Source: Sphingomonas sp. 37zxx (GTDB taxonomy: Bacteria; Pseudomonadota; Alphaproteobacteria; Sphingomonadales; Sphingomonadaceae). From it: a stretch of 64,000 bases of DNA. The translations under genes and the position numbers were made by a program. The stretch covers positions 124,001 through 188,000 of the forward strand of contig NZ_JROH01000001.1 of NCBI RefSeq assembly GCF_000786205.1. The letters run 5' to 3'. Positions 9,375 through 17,666 of the stretch are shown one piece after another. Each line of letters begins with the position of its first letter. The first letter of the stretch is position 1. Below the pieces are notes generated by a model, which was not told where the DNA came from, searched no databases, and was given only the letters and a program-made list of their open reading frames with translations.

Positions 9375-9746
9375 ATGGACGACGATCGGGTCTGGACCTT
9401 TGAAGAAAGCCTGTGGACCGGCGATGCCGAGCATTATCGCGAGGCGATCGACGCCGAATGTCTGATGGTGCTGCCGACGCCGCCCTTCGTGCTGAGCGGC
9501 ACCCAGGCGATCGAGGCGGTGGCGGATACGCCGCGCTGGGACATGGTACGCTTCAGTGACCAACGGATCGCCCGCCCGCAGGAAGGGCTGATCGTCGTCG
9601 CCTATGGCGTTGAGGCCAAGCGCGAGGGCGAGGAGCCCTATAGCGCGCATTGCACCTCGACCTATCGGCGGATCGAGCATGAATTGTGGCGGGTGGTGCA
9701 GCATCAGCAGACGCCGCCAGTGGTGGCGGTGGCGGAAGCAGGCTGA
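9375..9746 (+). CDS. Small SnoaL/NTF2-like (DUF4440-type) protein
   Basis: A 123-aa protein with an excellent ribosome site (AACAGGAGTGAACGC before ATG). The segment FEESLWTGDAEHYREAIDAECLMVLPTPPFVLSGTQAIEAV resembles the helix and strand opening of NTF2-fold proteins. GLIVVAYGVEAKREGEEPYSAHCTSTYRRIEHELWRVVQHQQTP fits the later strands, including the typical W near the end. Such proteins are ligand-binding or enzymatic and no substrate can be named. It follows the sensor kinase by 98 bp. Confidence 0.7.
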   Translation: MDDDRVWTFEESLWTGDAEHYREAIDAECLMVLPTPPFVLSGTQAIEAVADTPRWDMVRFSDQRIARPQEGLIVVAYGVEAKREGEEPYSAHCTSTYRRIEHELWRVVQHQQTPPVVAVAEAG

Positions 9747-9764
9747 GCCGGGCCAGGGAATATG

Positions 9765-10113
9765 GTGGGGAGCTTCTGTTGCTCGGTGCTCCCCAAACCG
9801 CCGTAACGCTTCTGTTGCCCGGTGCGTCCAACCGCGCTTTTGGCCTACTTAACGTCCACCCGTGAGGGTATCAGTTAGGCAGCAATCGCGAATGCCTCGT
9901 TATCGTTGGCATTTATGTTATGGGCCATTGCGGCGGTCCCATGCCGAGCGAAAGCTGCGTCGTTGAACACACGTCGATCCTAGTTCGGCCCCGTCAGGAC
10001 CGGTCGCGCCCTGAAAGGGCAACCGGTTTTGGTGGAGCCGCCGGGTACTGCCCCCGGGTCCGCTGCGCCTATGACACGCAACAATTTATCGCTATAGCCG
10101 GGCGAACCCGGCC
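9765..10113 (-). ncRNA. ssrA: tmRNA, circularly permuted two-piece form
   Basis: Trans-translation RNA that rescues stalled ribosomes. Reading the minus strand, the acceptor piece comes first: a T-arm CCGGG-GGCAGTA-CCCGG followed by CGGCTCCACCA, with CCA ending at 10030. A spacer with GCCCTTTCAGGGC follows. The coding piece starts at 9992 with GGGGCCGAACTAGGATCGAC; its GGGGCCG pairs with CGGCTCC of the acceptor piece, closing the tRNA-like stem with one G-U pair. The tag frame (GCC at about 9911 down to TAA at about 9876) encodes ANDNEAFAIAA. This order is the permuted alphaproteobacterial form. Outer ends are approximate. The start is placed after a TTATAT element, and the end at an inverted repeat near 9767-9794. 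Confidence 0.93.
9767..9794 (-). terminator. Hairpin at the 3' end of the tmRNA gene
   Basis: GGGGAGC (9767-9773) and GCTCCCC (9788-9794) form a 7-bp stem with a 14-nt loop just beyond the coding piece of ssrA. No T-tract follows on the minus strand, so it may serve as a processing or end-protection structure rather than a classic terminator. Confidence 0.5.
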
Positions 10114-10265
10114 CTCCTGATATAAGCCCTCGTGCGATAAAGGAAAGATGGCTGGCAGCGATGGCGCTGAAAAGCCGCTGGGGGAGCGCGTAAGCGCCGG
10201 TTCAGCCGGGAAATGTCACATACGCCTTTCCAACGCCACAAAGCGATGCCAAGGGACCATCGATC

Positions 10266-10694
10266 ATGTTGACGCAGCGTTCCCGATACGCCCTTCGCGC
10301 GATGATCGTCCTTGCCGGCCAGCCGATCGCGGCTGCGCCGACACCGATGAATCGTATCGCCACCGAAGCGAATGTGCCGCGTAAGTTCCTCGAGCTGATC
10401 CTGGCCGATCTGCGCGAGGCGGGGTTCATCGTGTCGACTCGCGGCAAGGCCGGCGGCTATCGCATGGCGCGGCTGCCGCATCTGATTTCGCTGGGCGAGA
10501 TCATCCGCGTGATCGAGGGGCCGCTGGCATTGGTGCCTTGCGTCAGCCGTACCGCCTATCGCCCCTGCGCCGATTGCAGCGACGAGGCGAGCTGCGCGAT
10601 TCGGATCGCGATGGCGCGGGTGCGCGACGAAACCGCGCGGATCCTGGATGGGACGAGTTTGGCGGATACGCAGGCCGAGGCGCTGGCGGCGTAG
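10266..10694 (+). CDS. Rrf2-family transcription regulator, probable Fe-S sensor
   Basis: A 142-aa winged-helix regulator. It opens MLTQRSRYALRAMIVLAG, the Rrf2 signature, and has a recognition region PRKFLELILADLREAGFIVSTRGKAGGYRMAR. Cysteines at CVSRTAYRPCADCSDEASC match the three-to-four-cysteine loop that binds an iron-sulfur cluster in IscR, RirA and NsrR-type members. It starts divergently from the tmRNA gene. A cluster of palindromes follows, facing mscL. Which signal it senses (iron, Fe-S status, NO or redox) is not determined. Confidence 0.9.
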   Translation: MLTQRSRYALRAMIVLAGQPIAAAPTPMNRIATEANVPRKFLELILADLREAGFIVSTRGKAGGYRMARLPHLISLGEIIRVIEGPLALVPCVSRTAYRPCADCSDEASCAIRIAMARVRDETARILDGTSLADTQAEALAA

Positions 10695-10706
10695 GGCGTG
10701 CGCGAG

Positions 10707-10884
10707 CCCTCTCCCGCGTGCGGGAGAGGGTTGGGTGAGGGTTCTTCTGCTTCTTCTGCCATGCGCCCGCCCAAAACACCCTCACCGCTGCGACTAGGGG
10801 CCGCAAGGGCGACCCCAAGTCTCGCCCCCTCTCCCGCAAGCGGGAGAGGGTAGAGGGCTGCTCCTCTCCCGCAGGCGGGAGAGG
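10707..10884. repeat. Three GC-rich palindromes (REP-like) between convergent genes
   Basis: Palindromes at 10707-10730 (CCCTCTCCCGC-GT-GCGGGAGAGGG), 10827-10850 and 10863-10884 lie in the 191-bp gap between rrf2 and mscL. The first two are joined by inner inverted arms (GGGTGAGGGT and ACACCCTCACC), so the pair forms a long folded element. The same core, CCCCTCCCGC-NN-GCGGGAGGGG or CCCTCTCCCGC-NN-GCGGGAGAGGG, recurs in hrpB and across the GTA cluster. They may also act as a two-way terminator. Confidence 0.85.
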
Positions 10885-10885
10885 G

Positions 10886-11341
10886 TTAGAGGGGCGCCCG
10901 GTTCTTTAGCTCGTCCCTGATCTCGCGCAGCAGCACGATGTCGGCGGGGTCGGCGGCGGGGGGCGCGGTGCCCTCGACCTTTTCCTTTTCCATTCGCGCC
11001 AGCATCCGGTTGACACTGCGAACCAGCAGGAAAACGATGAAGGCCAGGATGATGAAGTTGATCACCACGGTCAGGAACGCGCCATAGCCGAACAGCGGCA
11101 CGCCGGCGGCCTTCAGCGCGGCATAATCGGTGAGCGACCCGGCATAGGCCGCGGGCACCGGCCCCAATCGAACGAAATAGCTGGTGAAATCGAACCCGCC
11201 AAAAACCGCGCCGATCACCGGCATGATGACATCGTCGGTCAGCGATTTGGTGATCGTGCCAAAGGCCGCGCCGATGATCACCCCGACCGCGAGATCGAGG
11301 ACGTTGCCGCGTGCGATGAAGGTCTTGAACTCGTTCAACAT
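10886..11341 (-). CDS. mscL: Large-conductance mechanosensitive channel
   Basis: Inner-membrane channel that opens on osmotic downshock. The 151-aa protein starts [44 protein letters not shown], the near-invariant N-terminal helix and TM1. TM2 is [30 protein letters not shown], and a cytoplasmic charged helix ends the protein. The open frame continues upstream but the MscL start at 11341 is unmistakable and has GGGGGAAATGCC before it. It is divergent from the NUDIX gene. Confidence 0.97.
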   Translation of the reverse strand: MLNEFKTFIARGNVLDLAVGVIIGAAFGTITKSLTDDVIMPVIGAVFGGFDFTSYFVRLGPVPAAYAGSLTDYAALKAAGVPLFGYGAFLTVVINFIILAFIVFLLVRSVNRMLARMEKEKVEGTAPPAADPADIVLLREIRDELKNRAPL

Positions 11342-11420
11342 GGCATTTCCCCCGCTTTGTCCGTTGCGGCATTTCCTAGCGCAGTCACCCGCGCTAGGCG
11401 AGCGGGTGAAAGGATCACCG

Positions 11421-11960
11421 ATGGACCATTTCGACCATGACTCCCCTGTCGAGACGATGTGGGAGGGCCGCTTCATCACCGCCAAGCGCAAGGGGCGGTG
11501 GGAATATGTCGCGCGCGCGCGCGGCATCCGTGCGGCGGTGATCGTCGCGATCGATTCGGGGCATATCTTGCTGGTCGAGCAATATCGCGTCGCGCTGGGG
11601 CGCGCCTGTATCGAGATGCCCGCCGGGTTGATCGGCGACGAGACCGAGGGCGAGGACATGATGGTCGCGGCGGCGCGCGAGCTGGAGGAGGAAACAGGCT
11701 ATCGCGCCGGGCGGCTTGAGTCGCTGGGCGAATATTTCTCGTCGCCGGGGATGGTCGCCGAAAGCTTCACCCTGGTCCGCGCGCATGATCTGGTGCGCGT
11801 GAGCGACGGCGGCGGGGTCGAGGGCGAAGGAATCACCGTCCACCGGGTGGCGCTTGGCGAGATCGCGGCGTTCGTCGAGGCCAAGCGCGCCGAGGGCTGT
11901 GCGATCGACGTCAAGATGCTGATGCTGCTGTCAGCAGCGTTGCTGGGCGCGGTTATTTGA
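11421..11960 (+). CDS. NUDIX hydrolase, ADP-sugar pyrophosphatase type
   Basis: Probably hydrolyses ADP-ribose or a related nucleotide sugar. The 179-aa protein carries the Nudix box in [26 protein letters not shown] (about residues 72-97), preceded by [20 protein letters not shown] and followed by [12 protein letters not shown]. Both flanks are typical of the ADP-ribose pyrophosphatase branch. ATG 11421 with GAAAGGATCACCG upstream is chosen over the longer open frame. Its 3' end overlaps the complex I accessory gene on the other strand by 8 bp. The exact substrate is inferred. Confidence 0.9.
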   Translation: MDHFDHDSPVETMWEGRFITAKRKGRWEYVARARGIRAAVIVAIDSGHILLVEQYRVALGRACIEMPAGLIGDETEGEDMMVAAARELEEETGYRAGRLESLGEYFSSPGMVAESFTLVRAHDLVRVSDGGGVEGEGITVHRVALGEIAAFVEAKRAEGCAIDVKMLMLLSAALLGAVI

Positions 11961-12234
11961 AATTGTCGGCGTAAGCCTGAAGCTTGAGTTTGCGCACCGG
12001 CGCGGGGACGACGTGGAAGTCGATGCCTTCGCGCGTGGCATAGGCGGTGGCCGCCTCGAGCGTCGGGAAGCCGAGCTTCACCTGGTCGCGGACGTCGCCC
12101 GAACCCGCCCAGCCGGTGAGCGGATCGGGGCGCTTGGGCTCAGCCTGCTCGAATTCGAGCATCCAGCGGTCGGTGTTGGCGCGGCCTGAGGACATCGCAT
12201 TCTTGGGGCGCTGATAGATACGGGCGTTGGGCAT
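11953..12234 (-). CDS. Complex I accessory subunit, NDUFS4-like
   Basis: A 93-aa protein of the ETC complex I subunit family (NDUFS4/AQDQ type) found in alphaproteobacteria and mitochondria, where it stabilises the NADH-dehydrogenase module. Visible features are MPNARIYQRPKNAMSSGRANTDRWMLEFEQ, PDPLTGWAGSGDVRDQVKLGFPTLEAATAYA and the C-terminal [14 protein letters not shown]. All are positions conserved in the family (pLTGWtgs.D...qv...F.t.e.Ai.yA). It overlaps the NUDIX gene tail to tail and follows hrpB by 9 nt, so it may share the hrpB transcript. Confidence 0.9.
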   Translation of the reverse strand: MPNARIYQRPKNAMSSGRANTDRWMLEFEQAEPKRPDPLTGWAGSGDVRDQVKLGFPTLEAATAYATREGIDFHVVPAPVRKLKLQAYADNFK

Positions 12235-12243
12235 GGAGCTTCC

Positions 12244-14760
12244 TTATCGCGAACCGGCGCGGCGTGCATCCGCATTTTTCGTCCGCAGCGTCGGCGCGGC
12301 GGCGGCGGGGTCGTCGGGCCAGGGGTGGCGCGGATAGCGACCGCGCATTTCGCGCGCGACATCGGCCCAACTGCCCGCCCAAAAGCCCGGCAGGTCGCGC
12401 GTGGTCTGGATCGGGCGACCGGCGGGCGAGGTGAGGCTGAGCACCAGCGGCACGCGGTCACGCCCGATCGTGGGATGCTCGGCTAGGCCGAACAGCGCCT
12501 GGGGGCGAAGCTCGACCAGCGGGCCGGCTTCGGCGGCATAGTCGATCGCGTGCGACGAGCCGGCGGGGCTGTCGAAGCGCGGCGGGGCCAGGCGCTCGAC
12601 GGTTTGCAGCGCGTCCCAGGGTAGCAGGTGCTGGAGCGCCTGGGTGAGGGCACCGGGGTCGATCGAATCGAGGCGGCGTTTGCCCGACAGCAGCGGGGGG
12701 AGCCATTGGTCGAGGTTGACCAGCAACGTGGCGTCATCGAGCGGGTGGCCGGCAAAGGCGGCGCGCGCGCGGAAGGCGGTGGCGGTGTCGCTGAAAGGCA
12801 GCAGCGCGAGGCCGTGGGCGCGGACGCCTTCGAGCAGCGCGGCTTCGATTTCGGGCGCGGTGGCGGCGGCGTCGGGGCCGCTCGACAGGCGGATCGCGCC
12901 GAGGCGGCGTTCGCGCAGCGCCTCGATCCTGCCGGTGTCGGGCATGAAGCGGACGCTGCGGCGGGTTTCGATCCGATCGCCGAACAGCGCCTCGACCGTG
13001 GCGAGGTCGATCGCGGCGGCAGAAAGGATGCGCGCGCCCGAGGCCATGCCCTGCGTCTCGGCGACCGCGAGCCATTCGGCACCGCTGAGCGAGGAGGCGG
13101 GGTCGAGCTGGAAACCGCGCCCGCCGACCGAGGCCCAGCGTGCGCCGCTGGGGTCGCGGCGGCGGGCGATTCGATCGGGGAAGGCGAGGGCGATGCACAC
13201 TTCTTCTCCCCTTCCGCCTGCGGGAGGGGTTGGGGGTGGGCCTTGTCGCGAGCGGACCCTCGGTGAGACTTCAGGCCCACCCCCGGCCCCTCCCGCAAGC
13301 GGGAGGGGGGCGAACCGCGCCCAGCGTTCGGCTAGTTTGCGGCCCGATTCGGCGCGGGGGCCGCGTTCGGTTCGCCAGCGGCGCATGCGTAGTTCGAGAT
13401 CGGGGTCGGTGCCGCCAAGGCCGCGTTCGCCGAGCAGCACCGCGACCTCGGCGGCGACGCGCGCAAGGCCGATTTCGCCCGCGCGCACCAGCATGTGGCC
13501 GAGGCGCGGCGGCAGCGGCAGCGCGGCGATCGCCTTGCCATGCGCGGTCGGGCGGCGATCCTGGTCGATTGCTTCGAGCACGCGGAGCCGGGCATGCGCC
13601 TCGTCGATCGCGGCGGCGGGGGGCGGATCGAGCCAGCGCAAGCTGCGCGGATCGTTGACGCCCCACAGCGCGCAATCGAGCGTCAGCGCCGACAAATCGG
13701 CCTCGAGGATTTCGGGGGGATCGAAGCGCGGCAACCCGGCGGTAGCGGCGGCTTCCCACAACCGATAGGCGATGCCGGGAGCCTGCCGCCCCGCGCGGCC
13801 CGCGCGCTGCGCCGCCGAGGCCTGGCTGGCGCGTTCGGTCACCAGCCGGGTCATGCCGGCGGCGCGATCGTAGCGCGGGCGGCGCGCGAGCCCTGAATCG
13901 ACGACGATTCGGATGCCGTCGAGCGTCAGCGAGGTTTCGGCGATCGAGGTGGCGAGCACCACCTTGCGGCGTCCCTGCGGATCGGGCGCGATTGCGGCAC
14001 GCTGGGCGGCGGGGTCTAGGCTGCCGTGGAGGCGGTGGAGGACGAAGCCGGGGCCGAGATCGCCGAGGCGATCGGCGGTGCGCTCGATCTCGGCAACGCC
14101 GGGCAGGAAGGCGAGCAACCCTCCTTCTGCTTCCCGCAACGCCTGGCGGATCGCGGGGGCCATCGAATCCTCGATCCGCCCCTCGGCGCGGCGACCGAGA
14201 TGGACGATGTCGAGCGGGTAGCCGCGGCCTTCGCTTTCGACCACCGGCGAATCCCCAAGCAATGCGCCAAAGCGCGCGCCGTCGAGCGTCGCCGACATCG
14301 CGAGGATGCGAAGATCGGGGCGAAGCGCCGCCTGTGCATCGAGCGCGAGCGCCAGCCCGAAATCGCTGTCGAGGCTGCGTTCATGGACTTCATCGAACAG
14401 CACCGCCGACACGCCGGCAAGCTCGGGATCGGCCTGGATGCGATTGACGAAGATACCTTCGGTGAGGACGGTGACTCGAGTCGCGCCCGATCGCTTGCTG
14501 TCCATCCGCGTCGCATAGCCAAAGCTGCGGCCCACCGGCTCGCCCGCCAGCGCCGCCATCCGCTCGGCAGCGGCGCGTGCGGCGAGGCGGCGCGGCGAGA
14601 GCAGCAGCACTTCGCCGTCGCACCAGGGCTGGTCGAGCAATGCGGGGGCGATCGCGGTGGTCTTGCCCGCGCCAGGCGGCGCGACGACCACCGCGTTGCT
14701 GCCGGCACGCAATGCCTTGAGCAATTCGGGCAATATGGCAAGGATCGGCAAGGTGCTCAT
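12244..14760 (-). CDS. hrpB: ATP-dependent helicase HrpB, with in-frame palindromic insert
   Basis: DEAH-type RNA helicase of unknown cellular role. From the proposed start at 14760 (MSTLPILAILPELLKALRAG) it has 838 aa. The upstream in-frame ATG at 14790 is less typical. Motifs are PPGAGKT (about 28-34), FDEVHERSLDSDFG, MSATLDGARF, SIAETSLTLDGI and QRAGRAGR, then the HrpB C-terminal domains with FADVAREMRGRYPRHPWPDDP-like residues. Around residues 483-518 a Pro/Gly/Arg-rich stretch (PLPLAGGAGGGPEVSP, then GPPPTPPAGGRGEE) interrupts the fold. It is encoded by a pair of GC-rich palindromes at 13208-13308 and keeps the frame open. Confidence 0.95.
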   Translation of the reverse strand: MSTLPILAILPELLKALRAGSNAVVVAPPGAGKTTAIAPALLDQPWCDGEVLLLSPRRLAARAAAERMAALAGEPVGRSFGYATRMDSKRSGATRVTVLTEGIFVNRIQADPELAGVSAVLFDEVHERSLDSDFGLALALDAQAALRPDLRILAMSATLDGARFGALLGDSPVVESEGRGYPLDIVHLGRRAEGRIEDSMAPAIRQALREAEGGLLAFLPGVAEIERTADRLGDLGPGFVLHRLHGSLDPAAQRAAIAPDPQGRRKVVLATSIAETSLTLDGIRIVVDSGLARRPRYDRAAGMTRLVTERASQASAAQRAGRAGRQAPGIAYRLWEAAATAGLPRFDPPEILEADLSALTLDCALWGVNDPRSLRWLDPPPAAAIDEAHARLRVLEAIDQDRRPTAHGKAIAALPLPPRLGHMLVRAGEIGLARVAAEVAVLLGERGLGGTDPDLELRMRRWRTERGPRAESGRKLAERWARFAPLPLAGGAGGGPEVSPRVRSRQGPPPTPPAGGRGEEVCIALAFPDRIARRRDPSGARWASVGGRGFQLDPASSLSGAEWLAVAETQGMASGARILSAAAIDLATVEALFGDRIETRRSVRFMPDTGRIEALRERRLGAIRLSSGPDAAATAPEIEAALLEGVRAHGLALLPFSDTATAFRARAAFAGHPLDDATLLVNLDQWLPPLLSGKRRLDSIDPGALTQALQHLLPWDALQTVERLAPPRFDSPAGSSHAIDYAAEAGPLVELRPQALFGLAEHPTIGRDRVPLVLSLTSPAGRPIQTTRDLPGFWAGSWADVAREMRGRYPRHPWPDDPAAAAPTLRTKNADARRAGSR
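13208..13308. repeat. REP-like palindrome pair inside hrpB
   Basis: Two palindromes of the mscL/GTA family, CCCCTTCCGC-CT-GCGGGAGGGG (13208-13229) and CCCCTCCCGC-AA-GCGGGAGGGG (13287-13308), flank inner arms TTGGGGGTGGGCCT and AGGCCCACCCCCGG. The roughly 101-bp element can fold into one long cruciform. It is translated in frame as about 36 extra residues of hrpB and contains no stop in that frame. Confidence 0.88.
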
Positions 14761-14853
14761 CACGATTCTCGCTACCCGCGTGGGAGCCAAGGCACAATTC
14801 GTGCGTATGGGGTCGTGCGTATCGAATGGGCACCCCTGCGAATGGAGACGAAC

Positions 14854-15045
14854 ATGGCAAAGGCACTGGCAAGCTTCGCGATCACCCCGACCGGCGACGG
14901 GTATCTGTTGATGATCGAGGACGAGGATGGCGACACGATCGAAATGACCGCGACCTTCGAGCAGCTCGACCTGCTGGCCGAAGCAGTCGACCAGCAGTTG
15001 AACGGCGATGAAGAAGACGTGCTGGGCGTCGAAGACGAAGAGTAA
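14854..15045 (+). CDS. Small acidic protein, unknown function
   Basis: A 63-aa protein beginning MAKALASFAITPTGDGYLLMIEDEDGDTIEMTATFEQLDLLAEAVDQQL and ending in an acidic run (DEEDVLGVEDEE). It is divergent from hrpB. ATG 14854 is favoured over ATG 14842 because GGAGACGAAC sits before it. The predicted strands and one helix suggest a compact domain. I do not recognise a family with known function. Codon use fits the neighbouring genes. Confidence 0.75.
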   Translation: MAKALASFAITPTGDGYLLMIEDEDGDTIEMTATFEQLDLLAEAVDQQLNGDEEDVLGVEDEE

Positions 15046-15105
15046 GCGGCGAAGGCATAAAAAGGCCGGGGCGGGCCTGCAACGGCTCGCCCCGATCCTT
15101 GCCGA

Positions 15106-16119
15106 TCAATAAGCGCGGGCGACCGCGAATTCGACCGCTTCGACCATCGTTTCCTTGGCAGTGCTGGCCGGGAACATGCCGAGCGCGTCGACTGCCCGCT
15201 GGCCATAATGGCGCGCGCGGGCGAGCGTATCGTCGACCGCGCGGGTTTCGCGCACCAGTTCGATCGCGCGCGCGAATTCGGCATCGCCGTTGCGACGCCC
15301 CTCGACCGCGTCCTTCCAGAATTTGCGCGCTTCGGTGTCGCCGCGCGCATGCGCGAGGATGACCGGCAGCGTCATCTTGCCCTCGCGGAAATCATCGCCC
15401 GCATCCTTGCCCATCGTGCCTGCGTCCGAAACATAATCGATCGCGTCGTCGACCAATTGGAAGGCGATGCCGAGATTGCGGCCATAGGCATCGAGCGCCA
15501 TTTCCTCACGCTCAGGCCGTTCGGCGACGACCGCAGCGATTCGGCAGGCGGCGGCGAACAAGGCGGCGGTCTTGGCCCCGATGATTTCGAGATAGCGTTC
15601 CTCGCCGATTTCGATCCGGCGCGCGGCGGTGAGCTGGTTGACCTCGCCTTCGGCGATCACTGCCGATGCGTTCGACAGGATCTTGAGCACTTTCAGGCTG
15701 CCATCTTCGACCATCAGCTCGAACGAGCGGCTGAAGAGGAAATCGCCGACCAGGACGCTGGCCGGATTGCCCCAGATGACGTTGGCGGTGCGGCGGCCGC
15801 GCCGCAGGTCCGACCCGTCGACGACATCGTCGTGCAGCAAGGTGGCGGTGTGGATGAATTCGACCGCGGCGGCGAGGCGGTGATGCCGGGTGCCGGCATA
15901 ATCGAGCACCGCGGCGCTGGCGAGGGTCAGCATCGGCCGCAATCTTTTGCCGCCGCCGGCGATCAGATGCCCGGCAAGCTCGGGGATCAGCGGGATATCC
16001 GATTGCATGCGATCGATGATGACCGCGTTGACGCGGTTCATGTCATGCGCGGTGATGCCGATCATCGGATCGAGCGACGGGGCGGGGCGGCCGGCGAGGC
16101 GATGCACGGTTGCAGTCAT
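15106..16119 (-). CDS. ispB: Polyprenyl diphosphate synthase (ubiquinone side chain)
   Basis: Trans-prenyltransferase that extends farnesyl diphosphate to the long ubiquinone side chain, decaprenyl in most sphingomonads. The 337-aa protein has the first aspartate-rich motif in LLHDDVVDGSDLRRG, the second in LVDDAIDYVSD, and GGGKRLRP for IPP binding. The start at 16119 (MTATVHRLAGRP) matches the normal N-terminus; the longer open frame upstream has no support. It is divergent from the chorismate mutase gene with a 99-bp gap. Chain length cannot be read from the sequence with certainty. Confidence 0.93.
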   Translation of the reverse strand: MTATVHRLAGRPAPSLDPMIGITAHDMNRVNAVIIDRMQSDIPLIPELAGHLIAGGGKRLRPMLTLASAAVLDYAGTRHHRLAAAVEFIHTATLLHDDVVDGSDLRRGRRTANVIWGNPASVLVGDFLFSRSFELMVEDGSLKVLKILSNASAVIAEGEVNQLTAARRIEIGEERYLEIIGAKTAALFAAACRIAAVVAERPEREEMALDAYGRNLGIAFQLVDDAIDYVSDAGTMGKDAGDDFREGKMTLPVILAHARGDTEARKFWKDAVEGRRNGDAEFARAIELVRETRAVDDTLARARHYGQRAVDALGMFPASTAKETMVEAVEFAVARAY

Positions 16120-16218
16120 CACTTGGCGACTTGGGCGTTCGGCGCGCCAAACGCAACTGCTTGCGTGAACCCGTAGCGTCAGCTTAGGGCTTTTGTCATC
16201 GCAACAGGGGGGCCGACG

Positions 16219-16497
16219 ATGGCAGACGACACGCTTGGCCGGTATCGCCAGAGCATCGACAATATCGACATGGCGCTGGTGTGCCTGCTCGCCGAACGCT
16301 TCAAGGTGACGCAGGCGGTGGGCGAATATAAGGCGCGAGCCGGGTTGCCGCCCGCCGATCCGGGGCGCGAGGAGGCGCAGATTGCGCGGCTGCGCGGGCT
16401 GGCCAAGGACGCCGATCTCGATCCCGAATTCAGCGAGAAATTCCTGCGCTTCATCATCGATGAGGTGATCCGCCACCACGAGCGGTTGCAGGGCTGA
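16219..16497 (+). CDS. Chorismate mutase, AroQ type
   Basis: Converts chorismate to prephenate, the first step toward phenylalanine and tyrosine. The 92-aa all-helical protein has the AroQ layout: LGRYRQSIDNIDMALVCLLAERFKVTQAVGEYKARAGLPPADPGREEAQIARL, with the expected Arg, Lys and Glu positions, and FLRFIIDEVIRHHERLQ at the end. CAACAGGGGGGCCGACG precedes the start. It is followed 56 bp later by the GH130 gene, which may or may not share its transcript. Confidence 0.92.
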   Translation: MADDTLGRYRQSIDNIDMALVCLLAERFKVTQAVGEYKARAGLPPADPGREEAQIARLRGLAKDADLDPEFSEKFLRFIIDEVIRHHERLQG

Positions 16498-16553
16498 GGT
16501 TGGGGCGGGTTGAAGCTGGACAGTCGCGGTACTGACGCCCAAGCCGGGACGCC

Positions 16554-17666
16554 ATGACCGACCATCTGATCTTCACCCCCGACGATGTCGACCTGACGCG
16601 CTCGCCGCTTCGGCGCTCGCTCGATGAACCAACCTTCGTGCTGGGAGCGTTCAATCCCGGCTTCACGCGGCTGGCCAATGGCAATTTGCTGCTGATGGTG
16701 CGCGTGGCCGAGGCGCTGGTGCAGCCGGTGGTCGATGGCCATGCGCGGACGATCCGCTGGACGGCGAAGGGTTATGTGCTCGATCGTTTCGCGGTGGACG
16801 AGATCGACATGGCCGATCCGCGCCAGTTCGAATTGAAGGGGCGGCGCAACCGGCTGCTGGGGCTGACGTCGCTGTCGTGGCTGTTGCCGGTCGAGATCGA
16901 TCCCCAGGGCGAGCGGGTGGTGGCGGTGCATTATGACCGCGCGATCGAACCGCAGGCGAACTGGCAGGATTATGGCATCGAGGATGCGCGGATCAGCCGG
17001 ATCGGTGCGCGCTGGTATATGACGGTGTGTGCCGTTTCCGCCGAGCGGCATTCGACTGCGCTCTATACTTCCGACAATGCGCTCGACTGGCGATGCGAGG
17101 GGATGGTGCTCGATCACCAGAACAAGGACATGCTGTTGTTCGAGGGGCTGGTCGGCGGGCGGTTCATGGCGCTGACGCGGCCACTGGGCGAATGTTATTT
17201 CGCCTATCCGGGGACCAGCGAATGGGCGGGCGGGCCGTCGATCAACTTCGCGCAATCGCCCGATGCGCTGCACTGGAAACCGATCGAGGCACCGGGAATC
17301 CGCGCGCGCGCCGGATCGACCTCGGCGCTCAAGGTCGGCGGGGGGACGCCGCCGGTGCTGACCGATGCCGGGTGGCTGACGCTGTATCATGGGGTCGAGC
17401 AGCAGGCGTCGGTGGGGGTGTATCGGACGTTCTGGGCGCTGTTCGACCGCGACGATCCGACGCGGATATTGGCGGTTGAGGATCGGGTGCCGCTGATCGA
17501 GGCCAATGCCGCGCTGACCGCGCATCTGGCGCATCAGATGTATCTGCCGAGCCCGGTGGTGTTCTCGACCGGCATGGTCGATGGCGGCGATGACTGGATC
17601 GTCGCGTCGGGCGAGGCCGATCTGGCGTGCCGGATGACGCGGGTGGCCAAGGGGGTGTTCGGGTGA
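16554..17666 (+). CDS. GH130-family glycoside phosphorylase/hydrolase
   Basis: A 370-aa five-bladed propeller enzyme of the GH130 type, most members of which phosphorolyse beta-mannosides. Typical segments are FVLGAFNPGFTRLANGNLLLMVRVAE, the GIEDARISRIGARWYMTVCAVS strand pair, HSTALYTSDNALDWRCEGMVLDHQNKDMLLFEG and GWLTLYHGV. It is the first of three overlapping genes (GH130, GH13, GT4), and its stop overlaps the GTG of the GH13 gene by 4 nt. The sugar substrate is not certain; mannosyl- or glucosyl-containing oligosaccharides are likely. Confidence 0.88.
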   Translation: MTDHLIFTPDDVDLTRSPLRRSLDEPTFVLGAFNPGFTRLANGNLLLMVRVAEALVQPVVDGHARTIRWTAKGYVLDRFAVDEIDMADPRQFELKGRRNRLLGLTSLSWLLPVEIDPQGERVVAVHYDRAIEPQANWQDYGIEDARISRIGARWYMTVCAVSAERHSTALYTSDNALDWRCEGMVLDHQNKDMLLFEGLVGGRFMALTRPLGECYFAYPGTSEWAGGPSINFAQSPDALHWKPIEAPGIRARAGSTSALKVGGGTPPVLTDAGWLTLYHGVEQQASVGVYRTFWALFDRDDPTRILAVEDRVPLIEANAALTAHLAHQMYLPSPVVFSTGMVDGGDDWIVASGEADLACRMTRVAKGVFG

